The notes under the pieces: model-generated
What the model was told of the DNA's origin: nothing
What the model saw: only the letters and a program-made list of their open reading frames with translations
The model's database searches: none
Program-made: the position numbers and the translations under genes
Part shown: in pieces, positions 49,147-62,000 of the stretch
Layout of the letters: every line of letters begins with the position of its first letter
Position numbering within the stretch: the first letter of the stretch is position 1
Assembly: GCA_037954325.1 (NCBI GenBank)
Contig: JBBMNZ010000001.1
Location: 21,557,258-21,621,257, forward strand
Length of the DNA: 64,000 bases
Direction: 5' to 3'
Source of the DNA: Fistularia commersonii
Taxonomy: Eukaryota > Chordata > Actinopteri > Syngnathiformes > Fistulariidae

Positions 49147-52100
49147 GCTTCAGCGAATGGACTCACAGAGAAGATATAAGCAATTTCCCTTTAGAGGCAG
49201 GAAAAAGCTTTGCTTATCTCGGTGCTAATGCTCGCTGGAACAGAGCCCGACCTCGGCCGGCCGGAAACAGCGACCACCCGTCCGGCGACGGGGTTAAAAC
49301 GGGCAATTTGTTTGCCCACCAAAGTGTGCGGATTGATTTACGCTGGAATTTCCATTTCATTAGAGACGCCCTGTGACCTTCCTCAGGGAGCCAAGAGGTC
49401 ATAAACCATAATTTTTGTGAATGTGCTGCCGCCTGTCTCGGACAATTAGTTAGATTATTCCTTGCGACGAGGACGAAAGCACCGAGAACGTAAGCAAACC
49501 ATCACATTACCTGCATAAATGCATTTTTCCTCAGTGTCGACGTTTCACCGAAAAAATACATGGAATACTTGTGGTTGTCGGAGAATGTACTTTATTTCCA
49601 TCTTGTTTTCTAATCAGCCCCCCCTCCCCAGACACATCTGTTTGTTTGTGGCCCCCCAGAGTACCGTGCCAAACAGTTACTCTCTCTGCGGAGTTCAAGG
49701 TATATTTAAACAGATGTGGTCGGGGTCCGGAGAGCGTGAAACATTTGAGTTGAAAACGAACGATCATCCACCTGATTCTGCCAAAGCTCCCGGTTTAGAT
49801 CTGTGACGTTCCATAAATCCTCGAGCAGAAAAGTGAGAAGCGAAAGTCCCGGCCGTGGCCGTGTCAAGGTAATTCTGTCAATGTCACATGTATTCCCTGC
49901 AGATATGCAGATTTGATGTGCTGTAATGCATCCAATATCCTGTTCCTCTGAAATTAATTTGGAACCTTCTTTTCACCGCATTTTCATAGCTCCCTGCCAA
50001 AAAGCCAATGTTTCTCCCTCAGCAATATCTGTAGGGGAGTGACTCATTGAGTCATGTCATTAAATAATAGGTTTGGAGGAGGTATTCAAATAAACACAGT
50101 TCTGTAAGTAAAATGGAGGCAGAGTTTGGTGTTTTTGAGGGCGCACTGGGGGATTTCCAGCGGCGCTGCAGGGCCCATCTGTTGTAGATCGAAGCAGCGT
50201 CACAGAACCAATGACCCATACCGCAGCTGCCCTGTCACAATATTGTTTTAAAAAGGTATAGCACGGCAGCCATCTGCACCATACCGTTGACAAGATAGTC
50301 AGTATAAACATCGACAAAAATCCTGGAGAGGGTCTGGAGTTCATCATTTACTCGATATTGATCAGTTCCCCGGTGATCGGAGGGCGGTGTCGGATCATGT
50401 TTACGGGTGTGGGATGGATGAGAGAGCCGTTGGCTTATAGAAAACTCTAGTCTTTCTGCCAATGCGATCTTTAGATTATGAACAAGCAATGCTATTTACA
50501 TTAAATCATTCCTTCTTTTTTTTTTTTTTACAAACAAAACACTGCAAGAAATCTTGAAATGCTGCATTTTTTGCGTGCATTTTCATTGTAGGATAAATGG
50601 ATGCGTATCCTGCTTGATATTAAAGCATTTTAAGCTATACTACTATGACCCAGACGCCCCCCCGGTTTGTGTTTTCAGTGTTTAAATCAAAGATGCATTG
50701 AAGCCCACTGTTTCTGCACAGCTGGCATGGTTTCAGTGAGATGTACAAATTGAGTTCTATAAAGTGAACAGTGTTATAATGCAATGGAGTTTTTCCCGGC
50801 ACAGCCGCTTTAAAATATATATTCTGCTATGGGGTACACACAAGCTGAACACCGCAAAGCCAAAAGGAAAAGAAAACACAGGCTGAATTTATAAACCCAT
50901 AGAAAATAGAATTTGCTATATGGTGGAATCTTCTCCAGAAATCTCGGATCAATCAACTTTCGCCAGGACAGGCGATCAGTGATACAGACGTGCAAAGAAT
51001 CCCCTCCGCACTCATGAATTAAAAGTTCATTTGATAACATTACTTTTTTTTTTTTATATCTGCCCCCACAGTTCTTCCAAAACTTGGATTTTAAGGGGTT
51101 TGATACTGTCAAGGTGGGGATGTTTCCCGCACCTTTCCAGCCTCGTCTAGTGGGCACGAACGGTCGCATGTTCCTTCACCTTCCTTACACGCTTTTAAAT
51201 CATCCGTGTGCACGTGGTTTTGAAGATTGGAAAATACTAGAAGGCAAACCGCTACCCACCGCCACCATTCATGTGGGGTCTCGTCTGTTCCACGTGAGCC
51301 CGTGGCCAGAGTGTATTGATAGCTGGCTGTGTTGCACCGCGGCTGAAATGGCTTTTCATCCCACATTCGTTTGGTCCGTTCTGAAAAGAGGAGTCCGTTC
51401 TCCCTGTTATCACTGGCACATTACACCGAGAGATTATAGATTTTTTTTTTTTTTCATCTTTCATCCTTTTTTGCTTTCTGCTCTATTTTTCCTTTTCTTT
51501 CGCTAACTCTTTCTGTGCAACCCGTCCTTGCAGTAATGACACCAATCCATATTGGATTTTTCTGTTCGCCGGTGGTGATGGGGTTGACCCATGGCAGTGC
51601 GAGATGCAAAGAGTTGCGATGTGGAAGTTCATGAAGAACAAAATCCCTGTGGTGGCGGAGGGATCCAATGGAGAAAAAGACAAACAGTACCGAATCGCAC
51701 GCAAGCAGCCATTCCTTAAATACGTTTAGACGGAGAAGATAGACAGAGGCCCAAGTGGGGAGACGATGGGAGCTCTTGGCTGAGAGGTGGTGGGGGGAGC
51801 TGAAAGAGTGTCAGGGTCAAGAAATCCCAAAGGAGACGAGGGATGAGGGAGCACATGGATGAGAAAGTGGGATGAGCTCCACTGCACCGGGCCTCAAACC
51901 CCAGGGACTCGCGAGTGTGTGATGTGTTCAGACGTCCTTTTCTTTTTTACACTATGCTCCGTGCCAACTGCCGTGGGGTTCTGGCTTCTGTGGGTTTTTA
52001 GATTTTCATTTATGGATAAGATAAATTAAATATCCACCAAAAGTGTATGACTTCTGGAAATATGCTGATTGATAAAGATAAAGAGCAGATTACACCTTAT

Positions 52101-52254
52101 TAAAAAATGAGAGTTGTAAATACACAGAGAAGGCATCGTACTCCTGCATTGAGCAGCCATAAACTCAAACTTCTTTCAGTTGAGATCTGTGTGTGTGGAT
52201 GAGCGATGAAAATTCAAATAGATTTTCCTTCTGACTCTTGCCAACGCAAAAAAG
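49147..52254. other. Gene-free unique sequence
   Basis: No supportable gene. A T-run lies at 50516-50530. The 140-codon plus frame at 51084-51506 ends in low-complexity Phe codons and has no known motif. Confidence 0.5.
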
Positions 52255-52340
52255 TATCTTCTGGGTGAAATCTCCAGGTTCTCTAGCTTCCTCGCAGTCC
52301 CAAAAATGATTGAATGAATGAATGAATGAGTAAGTGTGAT
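52255..52340 (+). repeat. Fragment of SINE-like repeat (copy 14)
   Basis: CTCTAGCTTCCTCGCAGTCC, CAAAAATG and a (GAAT)n tail are what remain. Confidence 0.5.
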
Positions 52341-53139
52341 TAAACAGTTCCCTGGTGGTGAATGGAGAATGGAGTTGGTTATTCTTGCCTGAAAAAACAA
52401 AAAAAAATAGATATGAAATTTGAAATTCAGGTCTCAGCAGTTGAAAGTAACTTAACAACGGTGTGCAGTGAGACAAATAATGCTGATATAGTTGGTACTG
52501 GACATTTTCCTCAGTGTTACTGTAAGCATGACATCTGGTCATCTTTCAGCATCGAACCGCGCAGACTCCCGGCGAGGAGCGGTGATCCTCCGCAAGAACC
52601 CGAACGGAGCGGTGAAGTGCACGGCAGCGGGTGGATGGAGAAAGTGATCAGGCCACAGTCACTGTCACGACTGTCGTGTTTCTTCTCCCTGTTGGCAAAA
52701 TCTCACAAATACTTGAGCTGAAAAGCTGACCGTCGACTACATTTATGTGTGAGAGGCCGACCTCTAAATTAATTGCCTGTCAGGAAGTGACAGATGTCCC
52801 TAGGTTACAATTGGAGGAAGACAGGAAATCCAAGTGTGGAAGACATCAAGGTGAAGGGATGACTTAAAATATTAATGACATTGTTGTCCTATTTTTAATA
52901 ATGGAAATTCATATTTCCAGCCTCTGGAAACTGCTCGCTGTGTCGGTCCAACCTACACCTCCTGCTTGCAGTTGTGAGTATATTTTTTGTGAAGAAACCT
53001 TTGGTCCTTCCCTCCACACATTGATTGATGGTCACGTTGAATATTCAAACCAACAGCTTATACGCAGTAATGCTGTCATGTAAATAACATTCAAAATTTA
53101 TTTTTTTGCTTTATGTAACTGGTTATGTAACTATAATAT
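52341..53139. other. Unique sequence with one GC3-rich exon-like block
   Basis: The block 52550-52650 after ATCTTTCAG is GC-rich and open in two frames. It is discussed as a weak exon candidate. The rest is unremarkable. Confidence 0.4.
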
Positions 53140-53455
53140 CTGTGAATAAAAACTGCACTGCACTCGGCAGTTTGTACCTTCCCCCCCCCGCCTTAGACTT
53201 TAGTTTTATCTGTAAGGTGTCCATATTTTCACCTATATCTCACAACACTGTACACAAGATCAGTTTATCCTTCGGAGCCAGGTCAGATATATATTTATAT
53301 TCATATATAATCCAGCTCCCTGGGTTAGACTTTATGGTCTGTTCTCCTGTTTCCTTGAAGATAGGGTCTCTTTCATTTAATTCTGAGCATCTTGCAGAGC
53401 TGGAAACCAAACCTCTTTGTGCTCTGCAAGGACAATAAAAGTCTATTCTATTCTC
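53140..53455 (+). repeat. LINE-like 3' tail
   Basis: The end TGTGCTCTGCAAGGACAATA, then AAAGTCTATTCTATTCT, is the usual terminal pattern of L2/Rex-type fish LINEs (AATAAA followed by a short tandem repeat). No coding part is preserved. Confidence 0.55.
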
Positions 53456-53929
53456 CTCTTCCAATTTATTACGACTTCCCTTATATGCCTTTACTTTAGA
53501 GCAGCGAGCCCACCTCCATTTACCCTTTCTCCTACAGTATAAACCATTATAGTGACTTTCGCTAAGCGCTTTAGGGTAATTAATTTATGGCGAGGCACTG
53601 TGACATCCTGGAGTCCTCTTTGAGCTACTACACTGTGCGGTCATCATGGTCTTTCTTGTCTGAGCTATGGTTTTACACGGACCCTCATATAGCGGGATGG
53701 ATTTAGAATATCCACCCGGGGTTGGGTTTAAGTGCCACCAGCCACATTAAAACTCAGCTACTGATACTTGAAATTCACAATGCACATGCATAAAATGCAC
53801 AGGTTTGCTTTTCTCAGAACAGGTCACTCGTCAAATGACTGACTAGCCCTCGGTAGCCCTGAAGAAACACAAGTATGACAAGGAACACAAAATATTTTGC
53901 CTCTCCTTTAGCATCAGCTCCCGCAGAGA

Positions 53930-54130
53930 CCTTGTCCAAGTGTCCTTGGGTAAAATACGGACCTGTGATTGCTCAAAGTGTTGTATCATTGGCGTGTAAA
54001 CGTGTGTGACTGGGTCAGGAAAGTTGGCACTTTGCACAGCCCTGGCTGCCGACGCCGCAGTAATGGATGAAAGTGACAGTGTTGTAAAAGCTCTTTGACA
54101 GCTCTAAGTACAGGTGTGAATGCACTCGGG
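53930..54130 (+). repeat. Partial copy of the GGTTGACGGTTTGATTCC family
   Basis: CAAGTGTCCTTGGGTAAAAT, CATTGGCGTGTAAACGTG and GTAAAAGCTCTTTGACAG match the 3' part of the element at 25917-26052. Confidence 0.5.
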
Positions 54131-54442
54131 ACAAACTGAGGTTGCACAGAGATTCGGTCCCTCACATCCTGGCCCGGTGAGCCATCCAGTTGTGAGCAGA
54201 TTACAGAGTATGCCGGGGAACATGGCTAAGAACACCCCTTCGGCTCCAGGAATCCTATCTGCTTCCTTTGGTGGTTAATCAATTACTTTCTCTTCAAACA
54301 CCCACTGCATTTAATGCCTTCTTCATTTCAACAGTGCAAATATTTCATGACCAAAATCTCATCCACCAAGCAATTACAATAATGGCTTATTAAGATCCTT
54401 TGGTGACAATCAAGTTTAATAGATATCTGGTCAATCAAATAG
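54131..54442. other. Gene-free unique sequence
   Basis: Nothing is recognised here. Confidence 0.5.
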
Positions 54443-54742
54443 TCATTCATTCATTATACCACTTATCATGCACTCAGGGTCTTGGGGGGCTTGAGCCTAT
54501 CCCAGCTTTCACTGGTCAAGAGGGCCGGATGCCAGTCGGCCACATGAAACCATTCGCTCCCTCATTCAAGCATAAAATGTGGTGACAGTCAACCATTCAC
54601 TCTCTAATGCAAAAGTGTCCGATTTAGGGACTCCGATGAACCCCTTGTGTTCTTTTGGTCGGTGGGAGGAAACTTGAGAAACTCGGAGATGAACCAGGGA
54701 CCTTCTTGGTGCGCGCTAACAACAGCTGCACCGTGCCGCCCC
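54443..54742 (-). repeat. SINE-like teleost interspersed repeat, copy 15 (reverse)
   Basis: The (ATTC)n tail, CCACTTATCATGCACTCAGG, CCCAGCTTTCACTGG, GGTCGGTGGGAGGAAAC and the head CAGGGACCTTCTTGGTGCG-CGCTAACAAC are a near full-length reversed copy. Confidence 0.8.
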
Positions 54743-54754
54743 CTCAGCCAAACA

Positions 54755-54830
54755 TAATAATGAAAATACAATTTATTTCATATAGAGGTGCTTTTTAGAA
54801 CACCCAAGGTCATTTACAGTGTGAAGTAAG
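54755..54830 (+). repeat. (AAT)n-headed interspersed repeat beside the SINE-like copy
   Basis: AATAATAATGAAAATACAAT, TTATTTCATATAGAGGTGCT and CACCCAAGGTCATTTACAG match the repeat nested at 30752-30824. Confidence 0.55.
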
Positions 54831-55669
54831 CCATACATAACAAAGTTATGGAAGACAGCACACCGATGGAAACGTTTTTTAAATCGGAATCTGCAATGAC
54901 TGAAACCCATCTGTTTGGAAATATTACACTTCATTCTGATTATAGCGGTGAAAATGACAATACAGATTGTGTTTTGTACTCCGAGTTTGCAATTTCTATG
55001 AGCCCAGACTGAAACTCCGTCTCGTCAAAAACTAGACTAAACTGAGCATGAAATGTAATTTTACTCACAGTCTGTGGCAGAAAACGCAGCGGATGGAATG
55101 CGACCGATTCAGCTTTTTACATCGCAGATACAAAGGCGGGCCCAATTCAGGTCACCCATTCCCCCGGGCGGCGCCATGTGTACCGCACGATCATCATCAT
55201 CCCAGTCAGTTTTACACCTAATGGCTGCCATTTCGGAGAATGCGAATTACATACGCTCTCCCGTCACCGGTGTTGCCGCTGTCGCCACACCAACAGCATC
55301 TTCCTCTCACCTTGTGGCCTCCGTTTTCAAAACTTCCAGACGAGTGGCTTCTGCCCGTTCTATGCAGCAGAGCAGGGGGGAGCGAGGAGTGCTGTCCACG
55401 GACTTTGTGAGTTTGTGGTAATTAAAGCTGGATAGAGCCCTATCAAGTAAAGCTGCTTATGTTTAATACAGTCAGCCATGCAGACAGGGGCCGGCAGCAC
55501 ACGGCACAGCGCGGCAGGGGGACGACACGGCATGCAGCCTTTGCGCATAATCCCACCAAATGTATCCACATGAGAGCGTGAGAGAGGGATGGAAAGTGGT
55601 GAGGGGGAGAGGGGTGAGTGGATGTCATGCTTGGGCATTCTGCAAAGTTAAAAAGCATTTCATTGTGTT

Positions 55670-55700
<31 letters not shown>

Positions 55701-56294
55701 GTGTAGATCTTTGGTGTGTGTCAGCGAGTGAGGGGCAGTTGAGAGGGGATGGAGGGAGTTGCAGAGAGTGAGAGGGATTTAGTTTATAGCAGATAGACTT
55801 CACTGACGGGGTCCATTGTGTGGGAGCTCTGTGGCGTGCGGATCAGAGACGTGGCGAGTGTCCTCTCTCTTAAATCTGCTAGTATCTCCAGTCAGGCAGT
55901 CACTCACTCATTCACAGACTAACACAACCATGAAGCATAATGATGATCGAAATAGCCCCACAACATACAACAGTCGCCATGATAACGGGACGCACAGCGA
56001 TCAGCTCGTCCCCATACAGTGTGTGCTTGCTGTTGACGGTTGATGACGTCCGTGAAAAGGATAAAATGTTGGTTTCCCGGAGGCGAGGATGTCCAGAACG
56101 CCCTCCAATCACAACAGCAACTCAAAGCCAGACGCCGAATGTTACGGTACGTTCCTTTCATTCCCTTGACACGTTAACAAAGACATGCAGACACTAATAC
56201 ATACAAGCAAAAACACGAAGTTGGCATTTTTATGCCCCTAAAGTAAAACAGGCAGCAGACTGGATGCAGCAGACAGAAGTGAGGAGATGGAACC
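54831..56294. other. Gene-free unique sequence
   Basis: A TG array lies at 55670-55704. A 115-codon plus frame (55074-55421) has no known motif. Confidence 0.5.
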
Positions 56295-56480
56295 GAAGCT
56301 CCACCAGCTAACTTCCTCTACATCCATAAATCTCCTCTCGGGTTGTCAAGGCCTTCTGCCTCACAGTTCCACCCTCAGCATCCTTCTACCCAGATCTTCA
56401 CCATCCCTCCTCTGTCAAAACCACTTCATCTCCTCACTTGACCATATCTCACCAATACCATTTCCTTCCACAGAAGAAAA
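56295..56480 (-). mobile_element. RTE-type LINE fragment, heavily decayed (reverse)
   Basis: On the minus strand it retains GGTAGAAGGATGCTGAGGGT and GAGAGGAGATTTATGGATGT, matching the RTE C-terminal region (GRRML.., RRFMDV) seen at 43762-44226. Confidence 0.65.
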
Positions 56481-58321
56481 TTAGCCACAAGCCACATCTG
56501 CTGCAAGCGAGGACTTGTAACAGGACCTGTTTGGATGGAAGTAAAACCCAGCAGAAGCTGCTGTTTTGTTCGTGTTGTTTGTTCAACCCTCCTTAACGGA
56601 AGCGAGTGCAGCGGTTGAACTTGGGAGTCTCGGTATGATTTCTCAGAAGTGGGTGGGGGGGCGGGGGCGGTCCGGCTCATATTCTTAAATGGGAATCGTA
56701 CAGTACTATAATTTCACAGATGTAATGCAGCATCAAATTAGCCTTTCAGATCAATGCCTAATCTAACCTCGGCTCAGAGAGACATCCGAGTGATTCATTC
56801 TCCGAGAGAGCCGGCGGATCCCGGAGCAACCCGCACTCTTGGTGCCATGACAACACTTTAATTAGCCATAAGCTACTCCTCTGATTTGAGACAACCTGGA
56901 ATAGAACACTAATTCTACCGATGAAAGGATATGTAAAAAAAAAATGTGACAAGTGTAACACAAGCCAACGTCAGAGAGGGGGGATTCGCTTTCTGTCTAA
57001 TGCACATATTTGCCGAAGTGGCTTCGGCCGGTGTCTTAAATGACTGGCCCTCCCTCGTGAGAAAAACAAGTGAGATATTCCTTCCCACTTTTTTCCCCCC
57101 AAGATGTTTGATGTCTTTGCTCAGAAGAGGGTATTAGACTTCACAAAGGCTGTCCGTTGATACCCCAGGGATCAATACACCCTGGCTGGTCAATTCATTA
57201 GATCTGTACAATAATTAATTAAGTTGTTCTAACCAGTGGAAGCCAGGAATGACAGATGATGTTAAAAGACGGCATTAACAGAGAAAAAGAGCCGGCTGGG
57301 ATCGACGCGGGTGGCACGGAGCCCTGAAAGCTGAGACTCTGTCATGATGCAAGCTCCTGAGTTTTTCATCTATCTTCAACCCTGTCTGTGCCGTCCTTGG
57401 AGCCGGTTATGTTCATTAGAGGATGAGGAGGAAGCTGGATACCACAGTGCGAAATAGGGAGAGATGCTAATCCCGACAGGTTAGTCATTAAGAGGCCCTT
57501 AGAGAGGAGGAAGACACAGAGCGGGAGGGGGGTGGCAGACAGAGAAATGGTGGTGAAAATGTGCAAAAGCGTTTGCTGTGAATCCCGGCCTCTGTCCCGT
57601 CAGACATGATGAGAAGTAGTTCAAACTTTGACCCTGACAGGTTGTTGTCTTCCATCCTGGTGACTGGTGGGTTCCTTTCATGACTCATTCGCCTCAACTG
57701 TCTAAAATGAGCTTCCGTATGACAATGATTCCATATTGATGGAAGAGCTTAACCAATACCTCCCTGACCGCATCTGGACCATGATCACTCTCATTGGTCA
57801 AATGGACAGAAAGGCATGTTCGGGGTCACAGGTCAAGGTCATTTGTGTACCTCCTGTACAGAATGCCGCCACCTTATCGGGGTTTTCTTTCGCGACGAAC
57901 ATCCCGAAATGGAAAGGTATGGATTATTCTTTCTCAGCTCGGAACACAGACGTCTGTGTGAGACACAGATGGCGCAACAGGAGTAGAACCTGAACATATT
58001 CAGTATGTCATGTGGCTCATCGATGCTCCTACAACCCCAGGAACTCACACTAACAAATAAGCCTTATTGCAGATTTATTAATCTGTGATTCGCAAAAGTG
58101 AAGCTTTTGATGCAGCTTCTGTTGTGATTTCATAAAACAGTAGTTGTCTTTTACTGTGTTCCGAAGCCAGTCTTCACAGGTGACGGAGCACCAGTCAGAT
58201 GTTTTCCCCTCCACTCCACCCCGATTGTGTTTTAAGAGTACTTTTTAGCTTGTGCGTCAACAAAAAGACAACATGGCCAAAACCATGAAATTACCAGAAT
58301 GGCGTTGGCCATGTAAGGCAC
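56481..58321. other. Gene-free unique sequence
   Basis: No gene is seen. TAATTAATTAA-type motifs near 57210-57222 sit in unique sequence. Confidence 0.5.
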
Positions 58322-58400
58322 GTGACGTAAATTGAGTGGAGCGGTTGGGTGTCTCTAAATGTGGCCCTGCCATCGATCGACAAACAGCCTAGAGTAGGAC
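58322..58400 (+). repeat. Fragment of SINE-like repeat (copy 16)
   Basis: GGTTGGGTGTCTCTAAATGT, GGCCCTGCCATCGATCGACA and a C-run are the remaining 3' part. Confidence 0.5.
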
Positions 58401-58832
58401 CCCCCCCCCAACCCACCCTTTCAGCATGTGCAGGGTAAGAGGCAAAGAGAAAGAATGGATTTGGTGGCTGTAAATGGTTCTAGGTTTGTTGACACTCAGA
58501 ACATTTGGCTCAAACATGCGTGTTTTCACAACTAACCTGTGAGACAGAGCTGCCGTGGCTTCTCCTATTATTTCTTGAAAAGCTTTCATGTTTAAAGCTT
58601 TCCATTAGCATCCACGGAACAAACCACGTAACCAAAACTGCCGCGTAGTTTACAAAGGCAGACAAATTATTTCAGCGTGCATGAATGAGTTCTCCTGCTA
58701 ATTATCAGCCAGTAAAACCCACAAACGAACAGCCTTTTAGATGTGCCGCCAGCCGGGATTTATAGCCGGGCAACGTTTTTCAGAGATCGATCAGAACCTG
58801 AAAAGCAAATGAAACATCTGCCGTGTGTGTTT

Positions 58833-58856
58833 CAGAATCGGAATCAGCTTTATTGA

Positions 58857-58904
<48 letters not shown>

Positions 58905-59090
58905 GGAATCAGGTGCGGTTGACAGTCGCACCTCGTACTGATGTCAAGGTAAACAATAACTGGACAAGAATATTAGAAACAGTACAGAATGCAAAGTGTA
59001 GTGTGTGTTGTCTGTTTAACTAAGAAGGATCACCCACATGGCACAGGTAGTGCAAAGAGGAGGAGATAAAAAGAATAAAATGAATAAAGT
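58833..59090 (+). repeat. Fish repeat starting CAGAATCGGAATCAGCTTTATTG, expanded by a CA array
   Basis: The start at 58833 is the well-known GAATCAGAATCAGCTTTATTG-type end. A 46-base CA array (58858-58903) sits inside it, then ACAAGGAATCAGGTGCGGTT and sequence to about 59090 (GTAGTGCAAAGAGG, then an A-rich end). Confidence 0.65.
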
Positions 59091-62000
59091 GAAGTTCAGG
59101 TATGAGTGTTATTGTTAATGCATTAACTTTTTAATTCCATGGAATTGTGTAGGTGATGGGACAAAACAAAAAATACGATTGAAAAGGGACACCGTCATTC
59201 ACTCTCTAAGCACTAGACGACATCCAGTATTAAGATGCATCACCGCTGTCAGTCAATTAAATGGAATTTGCTCGCTCGAATGAGAAAAAGAAAAATCTAA
59301 AAACCCGGTCCTTTATGTTCGGTATTGACCGAAAGCTCAGACTGCAGGTGTGAACACGCCCTCATTTCCCGCCGCTTCCTCACTGATCTTGGCGCGATTG
59401 TCTCCCATTCGTGAAATAATTTCACAGTGCCGCATCTTTCTCCGTGTGACTCATTTTATGCGAGCACAAAAGGTGCGGCAGTCAGTGCGAAGACATTACC
59501 ATAAAGCTGAGGGGATTCAAATTATAGGCCCTTTGAAGCCTTCTAACGTAAATTGGGCAAAATTACAAGTAGCGGCAGTGGCTGTCTCAAAGGCTGATGC
59601 CTCCATAATTACAGTGCACAGCTTTGCTTGGCAGGAAAAGAACGCTCTGATGAATCTTTCCTGATTGCTAGTATTTAGCACCATCGTCCTGATTGCACAC
59701 ATAAGGCCCATATGACAGGTAGCTTTTAAGACTTGTAGTTCCTTCTCTTATCATATTCACTAAATGGTCAAATCTTAACTTCCCCTCAGGGCCGCGGCGC
59801 TCGGGGGGGCCCCTGCGCTCCTATCAATATGTGCTCAATTGGTCCGGCAGTGGCGTGATATGAATGAGGCCGGGTGTCTGGCCGCGCGACACGACGCCAT
59901 CATTAAGCAAACAAACAGCGCGGGCAGGTAAGACGATATGCTGTAATCCAAACGGGGAGCGCGCGGCTTCGTGCAAACACACACAAAAGATAATTACTGG
60001 CGTCATTCCAGAACGACGTTTTTTTTTTTTTCCCTTGTAGCTGTCAGAGGAGATTTCCTGCAAGGTGACAAATACACGAGTGTAGCAATTTTTCTTTAAT
60101 TACCCAGATGCATTGCAAGATTAGTGTTTCACACGAGTCGTATAACTTACATTCGGCCTTGAAAACTTGTTAGGTTAGCATAATTGTATCTGTTCAAAGC
60201 GACAAGTAATGCATTTTTTCGATTCGGTTTGTCAAATGACAAGCGTTTACTTCAAAGTTGCTTGCAAGACAATGGCGTTAACACGAGACTGAAGTGCCTT
60301 TGCCCTCTTCCTACACACAGCTTGTAGCATCAGGCTTTAAAAGAGCAGTCAGATTTGTTTATTTCCCTCCCCCTCAGATGTATATGATTAACACGTCGTT
60401 CATAATTCCATATTAAATCTCTCACTGAAGTCGGCTGTGTTATAATTACAGTCGACAATAGTCTGCTAACCTCGGCTGCTCCATTAAACAAAATAATTCC
60501 ATCTTAGCTGTTACGACAAAAAAAATGCTTTTTCAAAGTACATTGCAATTCAAGGGGTTATGTCACACAGAGTAATAATTTATAACGGCCCTGGTCAAAC
60601 GGAGATGGCCTCTCCTTTCTTATCTGAACTTAATTTCTAAGTTGTTTTTTTTAAGTTTTTCTTTGCAGATATCCCTATGATAATTTTCTCATTAGAAAAT
60701 GATGTTCTTTTTATTCAAACTGACCCGTTCTTCATAGATTGACATCTTTCATTTTACTTACTTTAAAATGTCTTTTGTTCCATCTACTGGACTTCATGAA
60801 AGTTCTGTGAGATGTGAATAAGAACGCAGCAGGGCGAGTGAATTGTTACGCTTCTCTCCGGGCCTTGCATCGTTTGAGTCGCTGAGTTTGAACTGAGGCA
60901 CAACTTGATCAAATATGAATGTTTGATCAAATACAAGCCATTTGGCTTGACTGGCATGTGGAAAATATATGAATGCAATAGCATCTGCAATGGTCTGGCA
61001 TGGCTTGGATAAAATGGAGCAAAATAAAATGGGTTTAAGATGCTGACTCGTAGCGAGAGGCTTCTCGGGGATCATTATTTCAAAATAAAGTAAAACATAG
61101 TGATCCGGTGAAAGTTAACAATGACTAGCCGAGTTGACGCACAGCGGCGATGCATATTAGAGAAATAAAATATTACATTTATAGTCTGTGTTGTTGTCTG
61201 TATATGAAAAAGTAGACCTGAAACTAGCTTCGCTGTGCGCCCGAGAGTCTCGCACTTTAGACAAAGAATTGGGATGAGCAAGAGAAGATACAGAAAATAA
61301 AAAGCCACCACTGGGATGTGGGATAAGGAATCCAATATCCCCTTCCATTGAGGCCCTTGGGGCCCCATTTTAGATAATCAGTATTTCACAAATAGGACTA
61401 TTTTTGCTTCTGTGGAAATAGCTCCTCAGATGACGCCTTCACAATGAGACAGGATGGAGCTCTAAGTGCTGGGAGAATGCTTTAAATAATAAAAGCACAT
61501 GGGGCTTCATGAATAGAGTATTATGGGGCTGTGAATGGAAGCTCCTTTTTTTTCCCCTCCTCTCCCCCTGCCTTTTGCCTTTGCTTTCCATGTTGGCTCT
61601 GAAACACACTGTCCGGCTTTTCCCTCAGGAAAGAAAGAGAGACAGATGGAGTGAGACGGAAAGGAGGGCGAATGAGAGCAACAAAATCACTAAAGCCCTC
61701 ATATTTAACAATTCGAGGGCAAATCCACGGCTGATAAAAACATATGTGGCGTAAATGCTGGCAAAATCTGTAATGAATGAATCCATAATTTTCTGAACTC
61801 ACAGTCAATGATCCTTGATATGTATATTTGTCTAAACAGACTGAGCTTTCTTGGCCTGGTCCCCTCCAAAATTGGCAGCAGGACCCAGATGGTCCAGTGA
61901 TAGCATTAGAAAAAAAAATCCAAAGAAAAATTATGATAATAAACCTTTTTTGCCAGCATTAATGAAAAAAGAAGAAATTGTGGCTTTATAAAATAAATAA

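Noticed and set aside
51084..51506. 140-codon plus-strand frame
   Set aside because: It ends in a poly-Phe stretch from a T-run and has no recognised motif.
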